Shown here: positions 33,743-44,620 of the stretch, piece after piece
How the letters are laid out: every line of letters begins with the position of its first letter
How positions within the stretch are numbered: position 1 is the stretch's first letter
Assembly: GCA_020310875.1 (NCBI GenBank)
Contig: CM035432.1
Location: 91,973,018 to 92,037,017, forward strand
Origin: Ceratopteris richardii
Lineage: Eukaryota > Streptophyta > Polypodiopsida > Polypodiales > Pteridaceae
DNA: 64,000 nucleotides
Direction of reading: 5' to 3'
Made by a program: the position numbers and the translations under genes
The notes under the pieces: model-generated
The model's input: only the letters and a program-made list of their open reading frames with translations
Database searches by the model: none
Told to the model about the DNA's origin: nothing

Positions 33743-34178
33743 TTTTGTAGCAATTCTCATTACTGCAAAACACTACAAGCAACACTTCTGCTTGAACACT
33801 GTCGCATTATGATGTGACATTTCAATTTTAGAAAAACACAGTTTTCGTGTATCAACAGTACACGAAATCACTTGAAATTCTAGATTTCAAATATATGAGT
33901 GTTGCCGAACACAACGCAAGTTACAATTTTTGAAACTGGCCTAGTTTTTCTGTGGGCCCCACCTTGCAGGCTCGAAATAAAGGTCGAGATGGCTCTGAAA
34001 CTTTGATCTGACAAGAACAAGTGACCCTAAAGGGTTAACTCTCGAAAATATTTTGAGGTCTTCTACCTTCACGTCGATTTTCGTAGCAAACAGAGGTCGT
34101 TTGTGAATCGCATTTTTTGCACGCCTTGTGGCGTACTCTTCATCGTCCCCTTCTCCACGAGCTCTCTACAGCCATGCT

Positions 34179-34191
34179 GGCTCTGATACCA
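34179..34191 (-). other. Primer binding site of copia I
   Basis: Minus strand TGGTATCAGAGCC directly at the LTR edge; perfect initiator Met-tRNA site. Confidence 0.9.
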
Positions 34192-34571
34192 TGTCACGAG
34201 GAAGGAGATAAGGAAGAGAGCTCACACACACACTCTCATTCTCAAGGAGAAGCACACACATAGATTGAGGCAAGGAAGAATGATCATCTTCTTCTTCTTC
34301 TATTACATAAAAAGAAATGTACAAGAATGACCTAAAAAACAAGAATACATCAAGTCCAATATATAAAGAACAATACATGAGGAAAATCCTAATATCCACA
34401 AATGAGCTAGCTGGCAAGAAACAAATGTTCCATCACTCTCCATAGATAAATCTAATAAAGCTCAATGAAGTGTCCGCGACATATAGCGGTGTGAGCACTA
34501 TACATGTCAGAGAAATGAAGAAGTGATACTGTCATCCTGGATCATCACATATTGAGCTTAATATCTCAACA
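34192..34571 (-). repeat. 5' LTR of copia I (380 bp)
   Basis: Minus strand TGTTGAGATATTAAG ... CCTCGTGACA. Clearly the same LTR family as 6050-6425 with many substitutions. ACACACA run near 34222-34260. Confidence 0.85.
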
Positions 34572-35372
34572 AGGGCCAAGTCGATGGTAATGGCATCACC
34601 TTTGAGGACCAAGCCAATGCCTAGCATCAACTTGGGTTGCAAAGTTGATGGCTAGCATCAACTTCTCACATAAAGTCAATGCCTAGCATCGACTTGGTCC
34701 TCAAAAATGATGCTTAGCATCAACTAGTCCCTCATGAGCAATGCCTAGCATCGACCCCTTGTAGGACTCACTAAATATGCATGAGATGGACCTAGATTCA
34801 AATTCATTCATAGCAAATTACAAAAACTGCAATGGCTAAATGTTGAAATCTTTTTGGAATCATTTCTTACTTGGTAAATTTGGGTTACATGTGAGACATT
34901 CTACAAGCACCCTTCTTCTCCATTGCTAACCTTTCTGCTTTTTGTGTGCTTTCTCTATCTGATTTGTTTGCTCTCTGTGCTCTCTCTACACTCGCAGCTC
35001 AGTGAAAAATGAGACTCGACTGCTCTCATCTATTTATAGACATTTGGATGAGTTGAACTAGGAACTAACCAAGATCAAGTAGATCAAACTAGATGTAAGT
35101 TGAGGGTGCAACTTGACTATAGAGTTGAACCATGATGTAATCAATTATCAACCAAAAAAAACTTGGTGTAACTTGATGATACAAGGTCACTTGATATTAG
35201 TGACCGAGTTTTTTTTATGATACAAGGTCACAATAAATTTGTTCTTCATTTCTATTTTGAAACTGCTAAAAAAGTCACTTGATATTAGTGACCGAGTTTT
35301 TTTGATGATAGAAGAAGGCATGGTCATGCAAGTAAATGTGGTGATAGTTTTTAATCATGGCTTGAACCATCA
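34572..35372 (-). repeat. LTR-like repeat G' (inverted relative of G)
   Basis: Minus strand begins TGATGGTTCAAGCCATG at 35372 and follows G through its TATA region (TCTATAAATAG at about 35037-35027) to the palindrome array (34575-34765), where copia I was inserted; the rest is lost. A local duplication of about 86 bp (GTCACTTGATATTAGTGACC at about 35187 and 35273) is unique to this copy. Confidence 0.65.
34575..34765. repeat. Array of imperfect palindromes in repeat G'
   Basis: About seven or eight units of the type CAATGCCTAGCATCAACTTGG, spaced by 'TCCTCAAA' and 'CTCACATAAAG'-like text, the inverted counterpart of 30668-30940. Confidence 0.8.
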
Positions 35373-35919
35373 ATTAGACCGAATTTCACCAAAATTTGGG
35401 GAAATTATTTATGTGCCTTTGCCATCGTATGTGTCTATGCCATCCTATGTGTCTATGTCATTTATTAAAATACGAGTAGACACGTAAGACTAGAAATATC
35501 TCTCACCTTGGTTTCTTATCAAAACAGGAGATGTACATATACATTCCCATGGCCTATATAAGGAGGCCCTAGTATTGTCCAAGACTTACATTTACAACCA
35601 TTCATGACGCTCACACTTCCAACCTTTGCTGAAATTTCAACTGAACACCTTAGATGCAAACCCACAGTCAAGACTTATAAAGAAACCCACAATGGAAGAA
35701 AATTATGTGGAAAACTTTGCAGAGGAAGCTCTTAGTCAAATTCTTAATATCTCCTAGTGTAGAGGTGATATTATCCATTTTCAATGATCTCCACTTAGGT
35801 TGTGTTGCATATACATCACAATAGAATTTTGCATATACAAAGGAAAGCATTTGGTGTTTATAATTGGTTTCCTTGCGATTCACCTAACACAAATTCCTCT
35901 CTTGTGCCCATATTCAAAT
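35373..35919. other. Non-coding DNA with TATA-like site
   Basis: No gene. CCTATATAAGGAGGCC at 35552-35567 is a good TATA match followed by CA-rich text and could be a promoter, possibly in another LTR. A small triplicated 'CTATG(C/T)CATCNTATGTGT' run is at about 35425-35465. Confidence 0.35.
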
Positions 35920-36458
35920 AATTTTGCATATTGCGATTACAAATTATTGTTTTTCTATGTCGGAATTTTATTACTTTGAAGAAGAAAGCAGATTAAAAAG
36001 GTTTCAAGAAAAATTCAAATTCCTCTCTTTTGCATATTGCAATTACAAATGATTGGTTTTCTACGTCGGAATTTTATTACTTTGAAGAAGAAAGAAGATT
36101 AAAATGGTTTCATGAACTTTCACATACATCCATATGGATGTTCATAATGTGTTCTTTAAGGATATTCCTTTGTCTTACAATCATCAATAACTTTACTTTT
36201 GGCTAAGAATGAAATGAAAACTTGACAATTATTATGGCTCTTCCCTTCCCTATATATGAATCAACAAAGAAGAAAACAAAAAAAAAAAAAGAAATTTGTC
36301 ATGTGAAGTTGACTATTTTTTTTCATTGATTTGATCTTTTGTTGAGTGTCCATCTATTTATCCATTTTTAAATTTGCTGAGGAAAAGCACCCAACATGTG
36401 CCGTTATTCGAACATCATTGGTTGACTTGATCCATCAACCGAGCCCTTCACTGTGACA
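35920..36458 (+). repeat. Dispersed repeat Y, partial inverted copy (X part)
   Basis: The reverse complement of 31009-31400 is recognisable throughout (CTCGGTTGATGGATCAAGTCAA, TAAATAGATGGAC, AAGGATATTCCTTTGTCTTACAATCAT), with roughly one base in five changed. It contains an extra tandem duplication of about 105 bp (TTTGCATATTGC(G/A)ATTACAAAT at about 35925 and 36030). Confidence 0.7.
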
Positions 36459-37140
36459 GTTGAACCCAAAGTGAAGTTCCACAACATGATGACTCAGGTG
36501 ATCTCTTTTCCCATGTTGCATATGCATTTCGACATGGGCTATGAGTAATGTAGAAGCTTCGTTATCCTTGAAGGAGCTCCCCCACTGCAATCATAAGGAC
36601 TCCTTGGTGTTGAGGGCTAGTTGACTTGACCTGAGTGCCCCCACTAAGTCTTAGAAGTGGTTGAACTTCCTCTCTTTGATCCTTTCCATAAACAAAAAGA
36701 AGTAGCTACATTTGCACACACAGCATATGCTTAGAGTCTCTTGTATTTAGGCTTTTAGAAACCAAAAATGTATCAACAATCACATATGCACACATGTTGA
36801 ACCTCGACCACAAGCCAACCAAGGTATATGCACTTTAAGTTCTTGTTTGTTTTCATTATAAGAGTATAAAAGGACTCATTTGACGCCCATATTTGCACAT
36901 GGTTTGACTTGTTTTTACACTTTTACATACCTGGATAGCAAGCACACAAAACGGATATTTCACAAGAAGAGGAGGTAGAAAGGATTCTTCACGAACTACA
37001 TTCTTGTGTTTTTGTTCTATCAATTGTATCTCCATTAAAATTAAACGACATGATGTCATAGTTTGAGGAAGAAAGAATTTGGAAAATAATAGATTCATTT
37101 AAAACTAATAGAGGGGAATTTAACAGAATGAACGATATGT
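36459..37140. other. Unassigned DNA before gypsy H
   Basis: I see no coding region or repeat. It may contain the missing 5' LTR of gypsy H, but no sequence matching the possible 3' LTR start at 44633 was found. Confidence 0.4.
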
Positions 37141-37181
37141 CATATCTTAGGTATTATGAATAGATCAGTGAGCAATATGGA

Positions 37182-38593
37182 TTGCCAGAAGATCAAATGA
37201 GAGATATGCTCATTCTTATCTCTCATGGCTTTATTCAAGAATGCATTCATCTTAGGGTAGTTACCCAAAACATGACTTGGGGTAATTTTAAGACCCAGCT
37301 CCTTGCAAAGTTCTCTAATGAGGACTATAGTAAAAATAATAGGGTCACATTTTTAAGGTGGGTAGATACCTCTAGAGTTCATAAAGATATTACACAATTC
37401 TCAATTGAGTTCGAAGTCAAATTGAATCAATTGCCTGAAATCGATCGTACAGCTTTAGAACTAGATAAACTTTGTAATTTATTAGGAGTGTTTGATATGC
37501 CTCTATGATGAGGATCAGAGCCAATGTTAGAAGAATTAGCAACTACAAGTGATATTATTGAAACTTGGGAGAATGTGCATATAGCTATTCATAGAGTGAT
37601 ATTATTGAAACTTGGGAGAATGTGCATATAGCAACTACAAGTGATATTATTGAAACTTGGGAGAATGTGCATATATCTATTCATAGAGTAGCTCAAATAC
37701 ACGAACAAAATTTAAGCCAAGCCCCTAGAATGAATGAGAGAGACTCAACCTAAGATTGAAGTTGAACATACCTTCATAAGGAGAGAGGATCCAAAGATGA
37801 CATTGTTAGAAACCAAAGTAGATTCATTAGCAAAACACACTGAAACTTTAGTGACTAAGATAGCAACTTTGAAAAGCATTCAAGAGTCTACACTAAGAGA
37901 GCAAGAGAAACATCCTAGGATTCCAAAGCAAGGAAGAAGACTTATAATTAGCCTTGCTGATGCATCTGGTGTGATGAATTTCATCATCCACGCTAGACAT
38001 ATTGCAATCTATTTAAGGAAGCCAAGGATAGGAACCGGGCCACTAAAATTGACCGACAAATCTGTGGCTATGCTATCAAGAGCCCATAAGTATAAAACTT
38101 TGGAAAAGGGGGGTTTAAAAAATTTTATGAAGCTTTAATAAGCCAAAATACTTATGCATTTAGACTTGATAGTAATGATAAATATTGTGACTTTTGGACT
38201 CATGTGCATGATATTTCTAGTAGAGGTAAGCTATCAACTGAAACTTTATATGCCTCGAGTTTTGATATTCGTGCAAAGACCTCTTGGAATGAGCTTAGAG
38301 ATATTTTCTCGGTCTATGCTCATGAAATAAATATTGATGAGAAAAGAAAAAGAGATGAAGAAAATGAGGGTCAGGCTAAACAAACTACTAGGTCTAGGAA
38401 AGAAACAGAGACTAAAAAACAAGAACAAGAGAGGAAGAGTCCTAATAAAAGAAAGGTAAATCAAGTTATGGAGAAAATGGAAAGGAAACCTTTGAATGAA
38501 GGGAAAGGAAAAGATAAAAGTGAGGAAAAAAACCCACTCAAGAGGAAGGTGAGAAAGGAGAGAAAACAGGAAAGAAGATTGATTTCCTATTAA
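37182..38593 (+). pseudogene. Gypsy H Gag region
   Basis: 37182-37508 is open: PEDQMRDMLILISHGFIQE, MTWGNFKTQLLAKFSNED, then FLRWVDTSRVHKDITQFSIEFE and LNQLPEIDR, the helical layout of gypsy Gag. 37734-38138 is a second open block with a coiled-coil run (LLETKVDSLAKHTETLVTKIATL). 38150-38593 continues with TYAFRLDSNDKYCDFW, TSWNELRDIFSVYAHE and a very Lys/Glu-rich tail. No CCHC knuckle is seen. A local triplication at 37549-37680 disrupts the first junction. Confidence 0.65.
37549..37680. repeat. Triplicated 35-bp segment in gypsy H
   Basis: GTGATATTATTGAAACTTGG... begins at 37549, 37596 and 37641 (spacings 47 and 45), with different short joins between copies. Confidence 0.9.
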
Positions 38594-38878
38594 GAAAAAC
38601 AGATAGATATTAAGAAAGTGGTGGATGAGAAAATAATGAAAATGCAAGTAACTCGAACATTGGAGGAATTATTAGTATTAGCACGTACACATGTAAAAGA
38701 GGACTCTATGAGTTCTATAAGTTGATGAAGAGAGCCGATTGAAATGAGAGTGCCGATGTTGAAATGGATGAAAGTAAAGAAAATGAGGAGCCTAAAGTGA
38801 GTACAATTAAGGTAAATGAATGTGGATATGATAGGACTTATGCTCAAAATAACTATTTGGGACCTATGAATAGGACAT

Positions 38879-39330
38879 ATGGAGAGAAATAATGGAAACC
38901 CAAAAAGTCATTTTTCACAAAAACATTGGGCACAAGGTACGAGTGAAACTATTGTGAAAATTGGATATAGCAACAAACCACATGTAGCTTTAATTGAATT
39001 AAGATCCAAAATTAATGTAGTATCAAGAGAGTTATATAATGATGGAAAATGTCCAATTGATCCTGGCCATGGTTGGAAAATGAAGGAAACAAATACTACC
39101 CCTGGATACCTACTTGGTGCATGTGCAAATGTGCTAATTACTATTGGTGGTGTTAAAGAAGAACATAATTTCTCCGTTCACAATGATTGTTCCTAATCCA
39201 ATTATCTTGGGATAAACATTTATTTGTGAGCAAAGAATGGAAACTAAGGTGCTAGATGATGGTAGTGCATTTGCTAAGATATGTTCTCGTGATGGTTTGA
39301 GTTCTGTGTAATTTATGACAATTTTCATAA
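38879..39330 (+). pseudogene. Gypsy H protease, active site lost
   Basis: 38879-39196 open. The retropepsin start reads VALIELRSKINVVSRELY where D-S/T-G is needed; E-L-R replaces it, so it cannot act as an aspartic protease. Downstream, HGWKMKETNTTPGYLLGACANV and NFSVHND(C)SYPIILG match the rest of the domain, then after a stop METKVLDDGSAFAKI.SRDG. The family pattern is clear although the catalytic residue is not. Confidence 0.7.
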
Positions 39331-39549
39331 ATTGCCCATGAAATCAATGGTCATTGAAATCCCTCTAATGCATATGGAATAGGATTTCGAGTAAGCACCG
39401 CTGTTGCGTGGGATAACACCGGATCTTGGATTGATTTCTCGCAAACCCTTGTACAAAATACTGAAAAATATTTTGTTTATTTTTCTTTGTCAGCATTGAA
39501 TGTTTTGCATAATAAAAACATACCTAAGAAAATCATTAGAAATCATTAA

Positions 39550-40285
39550 AAACCATCAAAAATACCTAAAAACCAAAGGATACATGTTAATAGATGAGAA
39601 CATTGAGCATGTGATTGAGACATCTCATTATTTATCTACTCTCGAGGAGTTAGAATTGTCTCTTCGACACAATTCTATTTCCACATTCTTCTTTCTTCCC
39701 TTGATGAGTATGCTCTAATCCAAGAGTATGCTCTCAATGTTGATAAATTCACAAAATTGAACCAAACACATGATGCTTTAGTTGAAACAAAGTACAAAAT
39801 AGTAAACAAGAAAGTGAAGTCAGTAGCACAACCACTTCCCAAACTGAGTAGTGAAATCATTAAAAAGGTAAGTCATGAAGCAACTCTTGGAGATCCGTAA
39901 AAAATTGGACATGAATTTATTCAAGAAACACTAAAACTAGTCAAAATAAATTTGAGCGGCTTTCTTCTTTTTGTAGAAAAAGAATATTTTCTAAAGATCA
40001 TACATGATCATGGAAAAGATTTCTCTTTAGAGCCCTCTAGAATAGGTTGTGCAGATCCTAGGATAATTTCTCTAATGATCATTTTCACAATTCCACATAT
40101 CCCTTGGAACTTGCGGCCTATTCTTGTGCCTAAAGCTCATCTTCCTAAATTGATGTGACTGCTTAAAGAAAAGATAAATATGCATATTCTTGGGTCCCCA
40201 TCTCCTCCTTATTCAAAATGTTGGTTCACCTTGCCAAAGAAGAATGGAAATTTTTTTTTTACAAGATCTTTAATTGGTTAACAAA
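39550..40285 (+). pseudogene. Gypsy H RT, N-terminal part
   Basis: Broken frames read KYKIVNKKVKSVAQPLPKLS, then a segment with FLLFVEKEYFLKIIHDHG and IIFTIPHIPWNLRPILVPKAH, followed by PPYSKCWFTLPKKNG (finger region of RT) and VNK just before the inserted element. The frame resumes as VTFRNIGIGP after 41174, so the insertion split a single RT. Confidence 0.65.
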
Positions 40286-40319
40286 CATTAGGGGAAAAAA
40301 TGAACCCTGAATGGGCCTT
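40286..40319 (+). repeat. Left terminal inverted repeat
   Basis: 34 bp; matches the reverse complement of 41141-41174 at 33 of 34 positions. Confidence 0.9.
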
Positions 40320-40503
40320 TTAGATTAAGGAGTGATTAGGGATGGACCAATGAGAGGAGGGTGGTGGCCACAGTCTAGGCTCTTAATCACATAGGGTAGG
40401 CATAGGCTTCCCTTGTTTTTGTGTGGTCAAAGCTCCAAAAACCATCCAAGATTGGTGGGTTTCTTCAAAGAATGGTTTTGAGAGGATCCGAAATCATTTT
40501 TGG

Positions 40504-41010
40504 CCCTTGGATTGCCCAAAGATCTAAAGGCTAAGCTTCAATGCAAAAAGTCAAGGTAACTATGAACTTGGACCCTTGGATTGGTGTAAGAATAGATGGT
40601 TGAGATCAAAGCAATCATGAGAAAAGCGCCTTTTCTCTTGAGCCATTGGATGGCCTAGCGAATCCGACGGCTAGATTTGAAATGCATGAGAGGATGAGCG
40701 CCTAAATTCCTGACCATTGGATGTAGCCAGGATTAGATGGCTGAGATCACCTCCACACAAATCAAAGGCGCCTTTTAAAGGCAGCCATCGGATTCTGGCT
40801 TAAATCTAATGGCGGAGATTCATGCGCCCAAGGACATCAGCCCCATTTGCGGCCGTCCGTCGGATCTTGCAAGATCTAATGGATGAGATTTTTGCAGAGG
40901 TTCTACACATTCTTGTCCCCACTCCCATGAATGCTCATGCCTTCTCTCTCTAATCTCCCACGAGATTGAATGCAAGCCATTGATTCAAACAAATCCGACA
41001 GCTACGGATG
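40504..41010. repeat. Degenerate 70-bp tandem repeats inside TIR element
   Basis: A motif of the form CC(A/C)TTGGAT...GATCTAA(T/C)GGCTGAGAT recurs with starts near 40504, 40573, 40643, 40713, 40784 and 40852 (spacings 68-71), plus one more near 40976. Between units a GGCGCCTTTT-like run recurs (about 40627, 40698, 40767). Confidence 0.75.
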
Positions 41011-41140
41011 CTCATGTCTGACAAATCAAATTCGAAAAATTTTTTGTACTATTTTATTTCACAATACCTCTAGTGGTTTCTTGTACCTCCTGAAAACCAT
41101 GGATTAAGCTTTTTAATCCCTAAAAATTAGGGATCCTTAC

Positions 41141-41174
41141 AAGGCCCATGCAGGGTTCATTTTTTCCCCTAATG
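41141..41174 (-). repeat. Right terminal inverted repeat
   Basis: 34 bp partner of 40286-40319. Next to it, inside, lies a small palindrome (AATCCCTAAAAATTAGGGAT, about 41116-41135). Confidence 0.9.
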
Positions 41175-41179
41175 AGTAA

Positions 41180-41870
41180 CCTTTAGAAATATTGGTATTG
41201 GACCAATTTTTGATGAATTTGCGGAAGCATTTGCAAGGCTTTCTATTTTCTTGGGAGATCTCTATTTTGGCTATGAACAATTCCAATTGACGATGGAAAG
41301 TAGAGATATAACCACTATGAAAACACCTTTTGGTTTGGTTAGAATGTATATGCTAACTTAAGGTGCAACCAATTCCATCGGTCATATGATGAATGCGATC
41401 AATTTGGTAGTGCACGATTTTATTCCACACATTGCTATGCCTTTCATTGATAATATTACCATTAAAGATTTTCTAGAAATAGAAAAAGACCTACTTTGGA
41501 TAAAGCGGGATGTCCACCATTTGTTAAAGCCCACATCCTTTATTGTCAAAGGATTTTTTAACAATCTATTGAAGTAGGCTTAACTTTGTCAATAGAGAAA
41601 TCTTTTTTTGGTATCAATGAATTTCTCATTGTTGGAAACCCTTGTGGTCACTATGGTCGAAAGACATATCCACAAAAACTTGATGCCATTAGCAAGATTT
41701 TAGAAACATATCACAACATGAGTGACGTACACAGGTTTGTTGGTGCTTGCATCTTTTATGTTATTTGGATCCCATACTTTTCTCATATTGTCGATTGTCT
41801 ATATGAATTGTTGAGAATAAATGAGAATTTATTTGGATTGAAAATTACACACAATCTATGCAAAAATTGA
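41180..41870 (+). pseudogene. Gypsy H RT, C-terminal part and connection
   Basis: VTFRNIGIGPIFDEFAEAF, then DLYFGYEQFQLTMESRDITTMKTPFGLVRM, the RT thumb-side motifs, then PHIAMPFIDNITIKD, where 'FIDN' takes the place of the YxDD-type active site (second Asp replaced by Asn). 41586-41870 is open (KLDAISKILETYHNMSDVHRFVGACIFY), the gypsy RT-RNase H connection. A stop lies at about 41359. Confidence 0.7.
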
Positions 41871-42562
41871 AGAAATTGTTGCTTAAAGCTCTCATCCTTA
41901 AGTGTATAGACCACTCTGTGAATAAACCTATGATATTGGCTTTTGACACTAGTCCTATTGTTATATTTTGGGTCATAATTCAAGATGATAGTGAAGGCAA
42001 TAGATATGAAATTAGGTTTAGGGCTAAAATGTTACATGAAACACAATGAAAGTATCCACAAATAAAATAAGAACTATGAGGCATGGTAATAGCTTTGAAA
42101 ATAGATAAAGAATACTTCATAAGTGCAAATGTCAAAGTTGAGACTAATTGTTTGCCTCTCATTGGACTAATAGCTAATTGTTGATATCTTAATATATCCA
42201 TGCTTAGATGGATCTCATATATTAAGAACATAAATTGTGATTTATTTCATATTTCAAGTAAGTCAAATTTAGTTGTTGATATGTTATCAAGAGCTAGATT
42301 TGATGATGATCTTGAAAGTGAACTAATAAATAATGTGAACTTAGTTGATTGTGTTCCACATATCTATGAATATGAGAAATTTTATGAGTCTGAGTATGAA
42401 GATGAATGGAAAGACATGGGAAAGTATCTAAGTACATTGCAACCATTACCTACTTGGACTATGAGTAGATTCCAAAACATAAGGAAAAGAGCTTACATTT
42501 TCTTCCTACGTAACAGTAATCTTTGGAGACATGCTAAGGGTAAGGTTAAAAATTCAGAATGA
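41871..42562 (+). pseudogene. Gypsy H RNase H
   Basis: NKPMILAFDTSPIVIFWVI has the RNase H first Asp; FHISSKSNLVVDMLSRARF is the conserved end of gypsy RNase H. 42200-42562 is open and continues into an Asp/Glu-rich spacer (EYEKFYESEYEDEWKD). Stops between 42049 and 42180. Confidence 0.65.
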
Positions 42563-43380
42563 GTCTTAGAAAAATGAGATCTTCAGTTGCAAGTAATGAA
42601 GAAAATGCATGAAACATTCTAGGCAACAAAAACTCGAAGTACCTACTATTGGCCTAGGATGTATGTTGACATTTGTAACTATGTTTCTACATGTTCTACA
42701 TGCCAACTTCATTCATGGTTCAAACATAGAGATCCTTTACATCCTACATATCCACCTTGTATTTACTACAAGTGGGTAGTAGATCTTGTAACCATGCCTA
42801 AAGGAATTGAAAAAATGTGTTACATTGTACTTGCAAGAGAACACTTACCTAATCATGTAGAGGAAGACTTACCTAATCATGTAGAGGGACATGTACTAGG
42901 CTATAAGAACATCATAAGTTGCTTTGGATACATACACAAAGTAGTTTTCGATCATGGAGAGTTAGATGCAAAAGGAGCTAAAGAATTCTTTGAACATAAT
43001 GGTATTCATTTGTCTCTCATTGCAACATATAATCCATAGTCCAATGTTAAAATTTAGAGAGGACATCCATCTATTATGAAAGCCATAGCTAAATCATGCA
43101 ACGGTGATATTAAACAATGGCCTAGATACTTGCCTTTTGCACTTTGGATAGATAGAATGACATGCATCCTTTTTACAGAGTATATGCTTGCTAAATTGAT
43201 GTACTCTCAAGAGCCAATTTTTCACATCCATACTCAGATTTTGACTTGGACAACACTTCCTTGGAATGATAACATGTCAACTGACGAGTTATTATGCATG
43301 CGATTGCAATAGTTAGAACAAGGTAGTGAAAAGTTGAAAGAGTCAATTCAAAAGATAAAGGAATCAAGGTTGAAAAAAAA
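42563..43380 (+). pseudogene. Gypsy H integrase
   Basis: Zinc region: HETF...YYWPRMYVDICNYVSTCSTCQLHS (Cys pair intact). Core: YYKWVVDLVTMPKG with the first Asp, then VVFDHGELDAKGAKEFFEHNGIHLSLIATYNP with the second Asp; after a stop a 'RGHPSIMKAIAKSCNGD' segment covers the region of the catalytic Glu, which is not present in readable form. ALWIDRMTCILFTEYMLAKLMYSQEPIF follows. A 24-bp in-frame duplication (LPNHVEED/LPNHVEGH, about 42847-42890) is unique to this copy. Confidence 0.7.
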
Positions 43381-43439
43381 ATTACTTTGATAAATGACAT
43401 CGACTATGACTGAAGAAAATTCAAGAAGGCGATTGGGTT

Positions 43440-43715
43440 TTGGTTTACGATAGTTCATTTGAAACTCAATATGAAGTGAGAAAGAAATTAATGAAAAGAT
43501 GGTTTGGTACATATGTTATATTGAAAGTAAATGATCATAATACTTATGTTTTAATGGAATTAGATAACATTGTGTTTAAAGTTCCTTTTGTAGGGAAAGG
43601 AGTGAAACTCTTCAAAAGGCATGATGATGAAATGTATGAAAATCGACAAGCATTGATGGAATGTCCAGATAATGATGAAATTGAAGATGAGGATGATCCA
43701 ATTCACAAAGAATAA
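43440..43715 (+). pseudogene. Gypsy H integrase C-terminal domain
   Basis: Open for 91 codons: KKLMKRWFGTYVILKVNDHNTYVLMELD and VGKGVKLFKRHDDEM correspond to the 'KW-GPY-V...Y-L-ELDG...RLK-F' tail of gypsy integrase. It ends with an acidic tail (DNDEIEDEDDP). No chromodomain. Confidence 0.65.
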
Positions 43716-44620
43716 AAATGATCGGGTGCTATCTGTTAATATCTATTTTGTACATATTTCTTTTCATTGCGATACATATTTGCATTCATTGTTTTTCAAA
43801 AAATTTAAAAACTAGCTAGTGATAGTGTCAAATTTTAAGTATAAACTATTCCACTTGAATAGGAAAAAATTTTCTTGAAATTTTGTTTAGAGTCATTATG
43901 GACGCGGCCAAGGAACGATAGGACAATTTGAATTTGAAGCTTCAATAAGAAGATTGATTCATGTTTTATAAGTAGGTGTATGCTAATGTATGAAAAGCAT
44001 ATCCACTAGAAATCCTAGGCATTCTTCTAGATCCTTTACTCAAAATAGGGATTAAGCTTTTCCTATTAAAAAAAAAGTTACGAATGTATAAAAATTAACC
44101 AATGGAACTTGCCAAAAAAAGTAGAAGTTAGAGTACATCAAAGGTTGCTATTGAAGAAAAGATATATGAAGTAAAGACATCGAGATGTTGAATGAAGGGA
44201 AGATATGAAGAAGTGGTCACAAAATCACTTTCAATCATTTACTTGGGCATTATTATAAGGCTGACTTAGGCATGAGTGGAAATAGATGAATCTCGTGGAT
44301 TTTATGTAAGCACATTTGCATGCCAACATTTATAAGAAATGATGATTGAATATGAGAGAGTGGATGAGGAAGATTGTCTCTTGAAAACCTAGCCAAGTTC
44401 ATAAATGTATTTTTTAACATGATTTCAAGTACTTGTTGTACGAAAAGTGAATAGTTTTAAACTTGATTTGAACTTATCATATGCCAGTTAAAAATAAAAA
44501 AGCCATTTGCATTCCACGAGCATGGACTCAACAAGACGTGAACTGAAATTGTGATAACAAAGCTGTTTTGATACTTCTCTCCATGATCTATAGGTTGGCC
44601 AATTGGGAGTGTGCAGGTTT
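43716..44620 (+). other. 3' non-coding region of gypsy H
   Basis: No motif; AT-rich sequence between the last coding block and the polypurine tract. Confidence 0.45.

Larger units (their letters stand above)
32754..34571 (-). mobile_element. Truncated copia element I (J family)
   Basis: 5' LTR 34192-34571, primer site 34179-34191, Gag and the start of protease on the minus strand, then an abrupt end at about 32754 in the CA-rich part of repeat Y. It was inserted into repeat G', whose sequence resumes at 34572. Integrase, RT and RNase H are missing. Its LTR and Gag match element J at 4850-6425. Confidence 0.85.
40286..41174. mobile_element. Non-autonomous TIR element, 889 bp
   Basis: Ends are inverted repeats of 34 bp with one mismatch: 40286-40319 (CATTAGGGGAAAAAATGAAC...) and 41141-41174. 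RT of gypsy H reads ...VNK before it and VTFRN after it, so it is an insertion of about 889 bp. There is no open frame of note, so it would need a transposase from elsewhere. Inside are six degenerate 70-bp units. The target duplication is not clear: the flanks read ...GTTAACAAA and AGTAACC, compatible with one or a few bases. Superfamily undecided; Mutator-like (long TIR, variable interior) and hAT-like are options. Confidence 0.8.

Noticed and set aside
38246..38847. Phe-rich, membrane-like minus-strand frames
   Set aside because: Antisense of the Lys/Glu-rich Gag tail of gypsy H; purine-rich sense strands give Phe/Leu-rich shadows.
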